This document shows positions 1-6,203 of a stretch of 13,136 nt of DNA, one piece after another. The notes beneath the pieces were generated by a model that saw only the letters and a program-made list of their open reading frames with translations, was not told where the DNA came from and ran no database searches. The position numbers and the translations under genes were made by a program. Position 1 is the stretch's first letter, and each line of letters begins with the position of its first letter. The stretch is from Verrucomicrobiota bacterium (lineage in GTDB: Bacteria; Verrucomicrobiota; Verrucomicrobiia; Verrucomicrobiales; Akkermansiaceae). The stretch covers positions 1 to 13,136 of the forward strand of contig WBXE01000047.1 of assembly GCA_008932955.1 (NCBI GenBank). Reading direction: 5' to 3'.

Positions 1-52
1 CTTGCCCGCCGTGGCGCGGAGCCGTGCATGAGTTTCCGCTGTGATGCACACA

Positions 53-156
53 CGCCAGCAAGCTGGCTAACTAGGGCGGTGGCGAGCCACCGCAGTCCTA
101 GGCGGACACGCGCCAGCAAGCTGGCTAGCTAGGCGGTGGCGAGCCACCGCAGTCCT
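53..156. repeat. Two tandem copies of a ~47-base double-palindrome repeat
   Basis: Copy 1 is 53-99 and copy 2 is 111-156, nearly identical, with a period of 58 bases. Each copy holds two perfect inverted repeats: gccagc-aa-gctggc (54-67 and 112-125) and gcggtggc-ga-gccaccgc (76-93 and 133-150). The second hairpin is preceded by CTAG in both copies (71-74 and 129-132). Copies differ mainly at the A/G and G/- positions between the two hairpins. Copy 2 overlaps the 3' end of thiE and contains its stop codon. The structure is typical of dispersed REP-like intergenic palindromes; the hairpins could also help end or stabilise the thiE transcript, but no T-tract follows them on the minus strand. Confidence 0.85.
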
Positions 157-793
157 GGGCAGCAGCAGCGGATTCCATGAGCTTGTCGGCCACGTTGCGG
201 GTGGCGGCCTGGATATCCGCGGCTTGCAATAGTGAGGAAACCATCACGATGCGGCGGGCGCCGGCGGCTTGCACCTGCGGAAGATTGCCGGGATGAATGC
301 CACCGATGCAAAACGCCGGGATGTGCGTGCCGACGTCGCGCTCCATCGCCGCAATGTCGCTGAGGCCGATGGCCGGCCGCCCGGCCTTGGTCGGTGTTGG
401 GAAAAGCGGGCCAAAGCCGATATAGTCAAACCCTTCCGCCAAGGCGGCGCGGGCTTGCTCCAGCGAATGGGTCGAGCGGCCGATAAGCATCCCCTTGCCG
501 GTTAGTTCGCGCGCTGCGGCCAGACTGCCATCGTCTTGGCCGAGGTGGACGCCATCCGCGTCGAGATCTGCAGCCAGCGCGGGGTGGTCATTGAGGATGA
601 AGGGAATGCCGGCCGCCCGGCACAGCGGCAACACGCGTCTGGCGACCCCTTCTATCACGGTTAGGTCATGGTTTTTTGCGCGGAGTTGCAGCAAGTCAGC
701 CCCACCGGCCAGCAACGCTGCCACCACCGGTTCCGCGTCGGCTTTGTTAACGTAGCCAAGATCCAGAATGCAGTAGAGGCGGGCGGCGAACAT
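125..793 (-). CDS. thiE: Thiamine-phosphate synthase
   Basis: ThiE joins hydroxymethylpyrimidine diphosphate and thiazole phosphate to give thiamine monophosphate in the cytoplasm. The 222-residue product has the expected TIM-barrel landmarks: QLRAK at 36-40, a NDHPALAADLDADGVHLGQ block at 68-86, IGRSTHS at 104-110, the phosphate-binding GFGPLFPTPTK at 126-136 and IGGI at 163-166. I start at the ATG at 793; a GTG at 835 in the same frame would add 14 residues read from 7-base tandem repeats and is unlikely. No ribosome binding site is visible. The last nine residues (DCGGSPPPS) and the TAG stop lie inside the palindromic repeat at 111-156, so the tail is repeat-derived and not part of the enzyme fold. 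No other thiamine gene is in the window and no TPP riboswitch is recognisable upstream. It follows accC on the same strand, but 339 repeat-rich bases separate them. Confidence 0.95.
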   Translation of the reverse strand: MFAARLYCILDLGYVNKADAEPVVAALLAGGADLLQLRAKNHDLTVIEGVARRVLPLCRAAGIPFILNDHPALAADLDADGVHLGQDDGSLAAARELTGKGMLIGRSTHSLEQARAALAEGFDYIGFGPLFPTPTKAGRPAIGLSDIAAMERDVGTHIPAFCIGGIHPGNLPQVQAAGARRIVMVSSLLQAADIQAATRNVADKLMESAAAAQDCGGSPPPS

Positions 794-799
794 GGGTTG

Positions 800-838
800 T
801 TGGTTATTGGTTATCAGGGAAGAGACACAAGACACAAG
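800..838. repeat. Two adjacent pairs of 7-base tandem repeats upstream of thiE
   Basis: ttggtta is repeated exactly at 800-806 and 807-813, and acacaag at 825-831 and 832-838. On the thiE strand they lie 7 to 45 bases upstream of the ATG, so they would form most of the leader of the mRNA. A third heptamer pair, cttgcgt, lies at 1081-1094. Their role is unknown. Confidence 0.75.
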
Positions 839-884
839 AGAAGAAAAGCATGGGAGCAGGTATGGCGCCGGGCATATTCCTTCA

Positions 885-1026
885 GAGCAACTTGCCCGGA
901 TGCGGCCCGTTATGGAGCGACGACTTTATTGTCGTCGTGTGGAAGGACCGGCCATGAAGCAGAGCCATCGGCAGGTGCCCATGGGCCGATCTTCGGCTAC
1001 CACCACACGAATGTGGTGGCTCCTTA
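885..1026 (+). repeat. Composite two-hairpin repeat, copy A (REPIN-like)
   Basis: About 142 bases, matching the reverse complement of 11514-11649 from end to end (shared gagcaact start, ggctcct end). The inner part, 914-1023, begins with ggagc and ends with gctcc. Behind each GGAGC head is a different palindrome: cgacgac-tttatt-gtcgtcg (918-937) and, read from the other strand, caccaca-ttcg-tgtggtg (1000-1019). Shared blocks between the hairpins include ggaaggaccg, ccatgaag, agagcc and catgggccg. Two inward-facing head-plus-hairpin units are the layout of REPIN/BIME elements. No transposase is encoded here. Confidence 0.8.
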
Positions 1027-1132
1027 GCCCAAGTTACTGCCGATTCGACACCCGCCCACCGGGTCCTCTTGCTGACAACTCTTGCGTCTTGCGTCTTCAA
1101 GTGTTGCATCTTGGGTCTGCGGCGCAGCCTTG

Positions 1133-2485
1133 CTAGATCTTGCGCTCTTCGATGAAGCGGGCTACCCAGCCGATATCATAGGTGCCGGCGGCAAAATCCG
1201 GGTGGGCGAGGATTTCCTGCTGGAACGGGATGGTGGTTTTGATGCCGCGAATCATGAACTCGCCAAGGGCGCGTTTCATCCGCGCTACGGCAATCTCACG
1301 CGTCGATCCGGTGACAATGAGCTTGGCGATGAGCGAGTCGTAGTGCGACGGGACGGTGTAGCCCGAGTACACATGGGTATCGACGCGCACGCCCTTGCCG
1401 CCGGGAGCATACCACAAGTCGATGGTGCCGGGGCTGGGCGCAAAATTGTTATATGGGTCTTCGGCATTGATGCGGCACTCGATGGAGTGGCCGCGCGGGG
1501 ATGACTTGTAAACATGGTGGGACAGCGCTTGGCCGGCAGCGACGCTGATTTGCTCCTTGATGAGTTCGCAGCCCATGACTTCCTCGGTGATCGGATGCTC
1601 CACCTGGATGCGCGTGTTCATCTCCATGAAATAGAAATTTTCCGCAGCGGCATCGACGAGATACTCGATGGTGCCGGCATTCTGATAGTTGATGGCGCGG
1701 ATGAGTTGCACCGAAGCGTCGCCCATGCGGGCGCGCAACTCGGGCGTGAGCAGCGGCGACGGGCATTCCTCGATGATTTTTTGGTTGCGCCGCTGCATCG
1801 AGCAATCGCGCTCCCACAGATGGACGAAGTTGCCATGCGAATCGCCGAATACCTGAAACTCAACATGGTGCGGATTGATGACGAGCTTTTCCAGATAGCA
1901 CTCGCCATTGCCAAAGGCCACCAAGGCCTCGTTGGACGCGGCATAAAACAAGTTGATGAAATCCGCCTCGTGGAAACATGGCCGCATGCCGCGGCCACCA
2001 CCGCCGGCTGTGGCCTTGATCATGACCGGAAAACCGATTTGTTTGGCGGTGGCGAGGGCGGCGTCCGGATCGCGCATGATCTCGGAGCCGGGGGTCACTG
2101 GCACGCCGTTGGCCAGCGCGGTGGCGCGGGCCGTGGCCTTGTCGCCCATCATCGAGATGATCTCGGCGGAGGGGCCGATGAAGGTGAAGCCCGACGCGGT
2201 GCAAATTTGCGCAAAGCGGGCATTTTCCGATAGAAATCCATAGCCGGGATGAATCGCTTCGGCACCGGTGATTTCCGCGGCGGCGATGATCCGGTCAGCC
2301 ATCAGATAGCTTTTTTTGCTCGGGCCCGGCCCGATGCACACCGCCTCATCGGCGAGTTGCACGTGCATGGAATCCACGTCGGCCTCGGAATACACCGCGA
2401 TGGATTCGATGCCGAGTTCTCGGCAGGCACGCACGATGCGCAGGGCGATTTCGCCACGATTGGCGACCAGGACGCGTTTGAACAT
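1133..2485 (-). CDS. accC: Acetyl-CoA carboxylase, biotin carboxylase subunit
   Basis: AccC uses ATP and bicarbonate to carboxylate the biotin carried by AccB, the first half-reaction of malonyl-CoA formation for fatty acid synthesis. The product is 450 residues, the usual length. It opens with MFKRVLVANRGEIALRI, the classic N-terminus, followed by HPGYGFLSEN (79-88), MGDK (113-116), the glycine-rich ATP loop GGGGRGMR (161-168), HHVEFQVFGD and the catalytic EMNTRIQVEHP block with the Glu, Asn and Arg expected at the active site. I start at the ATG at 2485; a TTG at 2515 would add ten residues not seen in the family. No Shine-Dalgarno is visible. It lies 45 bases downstream of accB on the same strand, so the two are almost certainly cotranscribed. 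The carboxyltransferase genes accA and accD are not in the window. Confidence 0.97.
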   Translation of the reverse strand: MFKRVLVANRGEIALRIVRACRELGIESIAVYSEADVDSMHVQLADEAVCIGPGPSKKSYLMADRIIAAAEITGAEAIHPGYGFLSENARFAQICTASGFTFIGPSAEIISMMGDKATARATALANGVPVTPGSEIMRDPDAALATAKQIGFPVMIKATAGGGGRGMRPCFHEADFINLFYAASNEALVAFGNGECYLEKLVINPHHVEFQVFGDSHGNFVHLWERDCSMQRRNQKIIEECPSPLLTPELRARMGDASVQLIRAINYQNAGTIEYLVDAAAENFYFMEMNTRIQVEHPITEEVMGCELIKEQISVAAGQALSHHVYKSSPRGHSIECRINAEDPYNNFAPSPGTIDLWYAPGGKGVRVDTHVYSGYTVPSHYDSLIAKLIVTGSTREIAVARMKRALGEFMIRGIKTTIPFQQEILAHPDFAAGTYDIGWVARFIEERKI

Positions 2486-2530
2486 GCTGGGGTGGGATGG
2501 GGTGGTAGGTTGCAAGGGCGAATACCGCGA

Positions 2531-3004
2531 CTATTTGACGCGGAAGAGCACGTCGCCGTATTGTACTGGCGAACCGTCTTCGGCCACCACTGCGCTGATA
2601 ATGCCGGAACACTCGGCCTTGATTTCGTTCATCACCTTCATCGCTTCAATGATGCAGAGGGTCTGGCCCACTGCGATGGCGTCGCCGACGTTGACCAGCG
2701 GTGGTGCATCCGGTGAGTTCTTGCTGTAAAACGTGCCGACCATCGGCGAGGTGATCTCGGTGCCGACAGGCTCGGCCGGGACACTCAGCACGGCGACTGG
2801 CGCTGCGGCTGCAAGAATGGGGGTGCCGGTTGCTAGCGCTGGCGCGGCGCCACCCGCCGGCAGGCAGGCGAGCAATTCACGCAGGTTGTCCAGATCGGAT
2901 CCCTTCTTGAGTTTCAGGTGAAAGTCCTTGTGACTGAGGTCCAGGAGCGTTAGCCCATGCTCATTCATGAGTTCGACGATATTGCGGATGTCTTTGATGT
3001 CCAC
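2531..3004 (-). CDS. accB: Biotin carboxyl carrier protein of acetyl-CoA carboxylase
   Basis: AccB carries the biotin that is carboxylated by AccC and then delivers CO2 to the carboxyltransferase. The product is 157 residues: an N-terminal helix typical of the family (MDIKDIRNIVELMNEHGLTL), an Ala/Pro-rich flexible linker (about 48-82), and a biotinyl domain starting at SPMVGTFY. The biotin-accepting lysine is K123 in the EAMKVMNEI motif (120-128), and the AccB-specific loop SPDAPPLVNVGD is present at 97-108. The start is a GTG at 3004, chosen because the N-terminal helix is conserved in the family and no ATG precedes it. The five bases before it are CCACC and there is no Shine-Dalgarno. It is the first gene of an accB-accC unit and is divergent from the transpeptidase-like gene at 3161. 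Confidence 0.96.
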   Translation of the reverse strand: MDIKDIRNIVELMNEHGLTLLDLSHKDFHLKLKKGSDLDNLRELLACLPAGGAAPALATGTPILAAAAPVAVLSVPAEPVGTEITSPMVGTFYSKNSPDAPPLVNVGDAIAVGQTLCIIEAMKVMNEIKAECSGIISAVVAEDGSPVQYGDVLFRVK

Positions 3005-3160
3005 GGTGGAAGGGGGTGATGGGGAGGGCTGCAGTGGCTCACCAGAAGCCCCGCAAGGCGCGAAGGCTGGCAGCCGCGCCCCCCGCAGTCAAGCCGGAAC
3101 CGTCACGCTCCGCGTCCTTGACAAAGACGGATTTGCAGCGCTTGTTTGCGTTCGGTTAAA

Positions 3161-3760
3161 ATGCTTATGTCACGCTGTTGGATACCATCCAGTTTGCAGT
3201 GCCTCGTGGGGGCCGGCTTGCTCTTCGGGCTGTCTTCGTGTGCTTCGGTCCCACGCGGGCTGCCGCCCCAGGCATCGCGGATTTTGTACGAGTGGGACGA
3301 CGATGGTGGGCCCGGCGAATTGGCGGTGACGCTAGACCTCGCCGCCCAAACTGCCAGCTACACGCGCGGTGGTCGGCCCATTGGTTGGTCATATATATGC
3401 ACCGGTAAGCCAGGCCACGCGACGGCAGCGGGTCATTTCCGCATCACCGAGAAATTGGATTTGAAGTATTCCGGCAGCTTTGGATGGTTGGAGGATGGGG
3501 CGGGTGAGGTGACCAACGCCGATGCCACACCCGCCACCCGGGTGCTCCCGGGGGAGCAGTACGTCCCTGCGCCGATGCCGCATTGGATGCGTCTGACCTC
3601 CGCAGGCGTGGGGATGCATGGTGGCGTAATCCCTCACCCAGGCTGCACCGCATCCCATGGTTGCATCCGCCTGCCCGTCGATTTTGCGGAAAAATTATAC
3701 GCCGCGGCCAAGGTCGGCACGCGGGTGGAAATCCTCGCTGGGACCGGTCCCACTTGGTAG
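3161..3760 (+). CDS. L,D-transpeptidase (YkuD family) lipoprotein
   Basis: The protein probably forms or edits 3-3 cross-links in peptidoglycan, or attaches proteins to it, in the periplasm. At 199 residues it has a hydrophobic signal segment (about 11-26) ending in a lipobox, LSSC, with C27 as the lipidated cysteine. The catalytic domain shows the family signature in its C-terminal half: H153 in GMHGG and TASHGCIRLP at 163-172, with C168 as nucleophile and H166 and R170 beside it. I start at the ATG at 3161; an ATG two codons later and a TTG at 3146 are also possible. No Shine-Dalgarno is visible. The gene stands alone on the plus strand, divergent from accB. A perfect 12-base palindrome overlaps its last codons (3740-3751), but no T-tract follows. 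Substrate and biological role cannot be told from sequence. Confidence 0.9.
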   Translation: MLMSRCWIPSSLQCLVGAGLLFGLSSCASVPRGLPPQASRILYEWDDDGGPGELAVTLDLAAQTASYTRGGRPIGWSYICTGKPGHATAAGHFRITEKLDLKYSGSFGWLEDGAGEVTNADATPATRVLPGEQYVPAPMPHWMRLTSAGVGMHGGVIPHPGCTASHGCIRLPVDFAEKLYAAAKVGTRVEILAGTGPTW

Positions 3761-3846
3761 AACCCGGGTCTAGCGGCCATCCCGCGGCTGGCAGGGAGCG
3801 AGGATGTGGGCTAAACGCGCAATCCGAAGTTGGCTGACGGCATGGT

Positions 3847-3960
3847 GGAGGCGGTCTGTGACGACCTTTGCCCCTGCGGGAGAAGTTGCTGAGCATGCCC
3901 TGCGGGAGAAGTTGCTGAGCATGAGGTGAGTTGTGGCGGCGGTCTGTGACCGCCGTCTAG
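3847..3960. repeat. Palindromic repeats flanking a perfect 26-base tandem duplication
   Basis: A 26-base unit beginning ccctgcggga and ending gctgagcatg occurs twice without mismatch at 3872-3897 and 3898-3923. It is bracketed by two related hairpin sequences. At 3847-3862 GGAG is followed by gcggtctgtgac, an imperfect palindrome. At 3937-3955 there is a perfect 8-base stem, cggcggtc-tgt-gaccgccg, followed by CTAG at 3957-3960 (so CTAG precedes the hairpin on the minus strand). The gap lies between the transpeptidase and nucleotidyltransferase genes, which converge here. The hairpins could act as bidirectional transcript ends, but there is no U-tract. Confidence 0.75.
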
Positions 3961-4031
3961 CCAATGAGCCTAGCGCATCTCTTGCGCATCGACGCTCACA
4001 GAGCGCCGCTGCAGGCGTCCCTGTGCTGGAT

Positions 4032-4409
4032 TTATCCTAGACAACCCTGCTCTCTCAGGTTTGCTTTGATGGCCTGCACCAGTTGCTCGGACGCTTCGTC
4101 CGCGAGAACCGGATTCTGTATCACCTCAAATTTTGCTGCGATAATATGGCGGAAATTTTCCGAGATAGCTCGCCAGTCGACGACGTCAACATGAATGGGC
4201 AATTGGGGCTGCGCGACGAAGGCTGCGCGCAAATCGACTAGCTGAGCAGGAGTCAGCCTGGTGGGTCCGCGCAGGACGATGTCCAGGTCGGAGTCAGGTT
4301 TGGCATGGGTGGTCACGCGCGAGCCAAAGACGCTGACTTCGCATTCCGGAACCTTAGCTGTTAGCAGCCGCTGCACGATGCGCAACTGTGCTGGAGGGAG
4401 GTTAATCAT
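4032..4409 (-). CDS. MNT-type nucleotidyltransferase domain protein
   Basis: This small protein of 125 residues belongs to the minimal nucleotidyltransferase group (polymerase-beta superfamily). The catalytic signature is visible as FGSR at 28-31 followed by SDLDIVL at 40-46, giving the paired aspartates D41 and D43. A likely third metal ligand is D75 in HVDVVDW. The C-terminal FRHIIAAKFEVI (86-97) is also usual in this family. Family members often act as antitoxins that modify a partner HEPN RNase (MntA-HepT), or are of unknown function. Here neither flanking gap (3761-4031 or 4410-4628) holds a HEPN gene, so this copy appears solitary. The start is the ATG at 4409 with no Shine-Dalgarno next to it; a perfect AGGAGGT exists about 70 bases upstream but leads to no start codon. 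Substrate unknown. Confidence 0.85.
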   Translation of the reverse strand: MINLPPAQLRIVQRLLTAKVPECEVSVFGSRVTTHAKPDSDLDIVLRGPTRLTPAQLVDLRAAFVAQPQLPIHVDVVDWRAISENFRHIIAAKFEVIQNPVLADEASEQLVQAIKANLREQGCLG

Positions 4410-4628
4410 GGCGTGTCCGAAGAGAGGTGAGGAGGAGCTCAGTTGCGGTAACGAAGCGTTCAGTGCTATCGCTGACCTCCTTTACCGTTGGTCAACGGCA
4501 GCGCAGTGAGCATTATCATGCGGTCACCTCGCACGCAAGCGTGGCCAGCTAGGCACTCCCAATTTTCTCACCGCCAAATCCTCTTCGCCGCTCCGCGCCC
4601 TAGCCCATGGCACTCGCCCGTGTGCGGC

Positions 4629-6203
4629 TCAGGCAGCCGCTGAGCCTGCGGCAGCCTCGGCGCTGCGCATGCCGTCGAGCGCGGCGCTGACGATGCCGCC
4701 GGCGTAACCGGCGCCCTCGCCACAGGGAAAGAGTCCGCGCAGTTGCGGGTGCTCGAGGGTATCGTCGCGGCGCGGGATGCGCACGGGCGAGCTGGTGCGG
4801 GTTTCAAATCCCAGCAATAATGCCGGGTCAGCGATGTAGCCGGGCATTTGCCGGCCGAACAGGCGCAGTCCCTCGCGCATCCGCTCGGTGATCCAGGGCG
4901 GCAGCAACTCGTGCAGCGGGGCGGAGCGGATACCGGGGAAATAGCTGGTGTCCGGCAGGCTGGCGGAGAGTTTGCCGCTGAGGAAATCGCCGACCCGCTG
5001 GGCCGGGGCGCTTTGGCCGCCACCGCCGGCAGATTTGGCCGCGCACTCCAACATTTTTTGAAATGCCATGCCGCCCAACACGCCGTGCTGTTGAAAAAAC
5101 CCGGTCAAATCGGCGGGTTCGACGGTGGTGATGAGGCCGGAATTGGCGAAGGGTGAATCGCGCCGCGACAGGCTCATGCCGTTGACTACTACCTCATCAT
5201 TGGCGGTGGCTGCGGGCACGATCCAGCCACCGGGACACATGCAGAAGGAATGCACCCCGCGGTCGCGGATTTTGGTGGCCAGCCGGTAGCGAGCGGCAGG
5301 CAGCAGACGCGGCCGCGGCACAGCGCTGCCCAGGTGGTACTGGGTTCGGTCGATGAATGCCTGCGGATGCTCGATGCGGCAACCGACGGCAAACGGTTTC
5401 GGCTCCAGCAAAATCGACCGATCCGCCAGCAGCTGATAGATATCGCGCGCCGAGTGGCCGGTGGCGAGGATCACCGCGTCGGCTAAAATTTCTTCATCGG
5501 CAGAGCTGCGCACGCCGCGGAGTTGTCCATCGCTGAGCAGCAAATCGACGACCTTGGTCTGGAAGTGGACCTCGCCGCCGGCCGCGATGATGGAGTTGCG
5601 GATGGCCTTGACGACGTTGGGCAGCAGGTTGGAGCCGATGTGCGGGTGGGCATCGGTGAGGATGCGGGCGGGGGCACCGTGGGCGGCGAGGATTTCGTAC
5701 ACCTTGGCGACGGGTCCGCGTTTGGTGGCGCGGGTGTAGAGTTTGCCATCGGAAAAGGTGCCAGCGCCGCCTTCGCCGAAACAATAGTTGCTTTCCTCGA
5801 TGACGCGCCCTTCGCGCAGCAAGGGCGCCAGATCGAAGCGGCGGGCGCTGACGTCCTTGCCGCGTTCTAACACGATGGGTTGGAGGCCCAGTTCCAAACA
5901 GCGCAATGCCGCAAACATCCCTGCCGGCCCGCAGCCCACGATGAGCACACGGCGCGGATGGGCCGGCAGTAGCGGTGCCTCCCAGATGGGCGCGACCTCC
6001 TCTGGCAGTGGGCCGTCTAGCGAGACGTCGAGCCGCAGTTGCACCTTAACGCTGCTCTGGCGCGCGTCGATGGAATGTTTGCGCAAGCGCGTCTCGCCGA
6101 TGCACGAGACCGCCACGCCCAGCTTGGCCGCCGCCGCTCCACGTCGCGCGGCTTCGTCCTCGGAGCGCTCCAAGGCCAGGACGATATCAACACTTTCGCT
6201 CAA
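4629..6203 (-). CDS. FAD-dependent oxidoreductase of unknown substrate
   Basis: The 524-residue product resembles the widespread 'uncharacterised FAD-dependent dehydrogenase' group. It has a short N-terminal domain with the RKHSIDAR motif (41-48) typical of that group, a dinucleotide-binding loop RVLIVGCGPAG (85-95) followed by VLERG (111-115), the strongly conserved NYCFGEGGAGTFSDGKLYTR (139-158), VILATGHSARD, and a C-terminal FAD contact GLFPCGEGAGYAGGI. It lacks a signal peptide and is probably cytoplasmic. The start is a TTG at 6203; its TTGA overlaps the TGA stop of the 648-residue gene upstream, which implies translational coupling and supports this unusual start. The N-terminal residues from this TTG look like family sequence, so a later start is unlikely. 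The reaction catalysed by this group is not established, and the neighbours do not settle it. Confidence 0.88.
   Translation of the reverse strand: MSESVDIVLALERSEDEAARRGAAAAKLGVAVSCIGETRLRKHSIDARQSSVKVQLRLDVSLDGPLPEEVAPIWEAPLLPAHPRRVLIVGCGPAGMFAALRCLELGLQPIVLERGKDVSARRFDLAPLLREGRVIEESNYCFGEGGAGTFSDGKLYTRATKRGPVAKVYEILAAHGAPARILTDAHPHIGSNLLPNVVKAIRNSIIAAGGEVHFQTKVVDLLLSDGQLRGVRSSADEEILADAVILATGHSARDIYQLLADRSILLEPKPFAVGCRIEHPQAFIDRTQYHLGSAVPRPRLLPAARYRLATKIRDRGVHSFCMCPGGWIVPAATANDEVVVNGMSLSRRDSPFANSGLITTVEPADLTGFFQQHGVLGGMAFQKMLECAAKSAGGGGQSAPAQRVGDFLSGKLSASLPDTSYFPGIRSAPLHELLPPWITERMREGLRLFGRQMPGYIADPALLLGFETRTSSPVRIPRRDDTLEHPQLRGLFPCGEGAGYAGGIVSAALDGMRSAEAAAGSAAA

Larger units (their letters stand above)
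794..1132. other. Gene-free gap between accC and thiE, filled with repeats
   Basis: This 339-base stretch has no credible gene on either strand. It contains the composite two-hairpin repeat at 885-1026 and three pairs of perfect 7-base tandem repeats: ttggtta at 800-813, acacaag at 825-838 and cttgcgt at 1081-1094. The acacaag pair and the cttgcgt pair are near-complements (cttgtgt against cttgcgt), so they face each other across the composite repeat. No clear promoter for thiE is visible. Confidence 0.7.

Noticed and set aside
885..1026. A structured regulatory RNA or riboswitch rather than a repeat
   Set aside because: The second copy lies in a convergent gap in the opposite orientation, downstream of both genes, which fits a dispersed repeat better than a leader RNA. 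A role as RNA is not excluded.
794..1132. A TPP riboswitch upstream of thiE
   Set aside because: The conserved thi-box words and the pairing expected of a TPP aptamer are not recognisable on the minus strand; the leader consists of 7-base repeats and the composite repeat.
1514..2233. Long plus-strand frame of 239 residues opposite accC
   Set aside because: It is the antisense of a clearly conserved gene; codon structure of G+C-rich DNA leaves such frames open.
3118..3146. TTGACA at 3118-3123 as a promoter for the transpeptidase gene
   Set aside because: The -35 match is perfect, but no acceptable -10 box lies 15-19 bases downstream.
3740..3751. Palindrome gggaccggtccc as a terminator of the transpeptidase gene
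   Set aside because: It lies inside the coding end of the gene, has no loop to speak of and is not followed by T residues.
4410..4628. A remnant HEPN partner gene upstream of the MNT gene
   Set aside because: In-frame stops are frequent and no HEPN-like RxxxxxH motif or helical pattern could be read in this 219-base gap.
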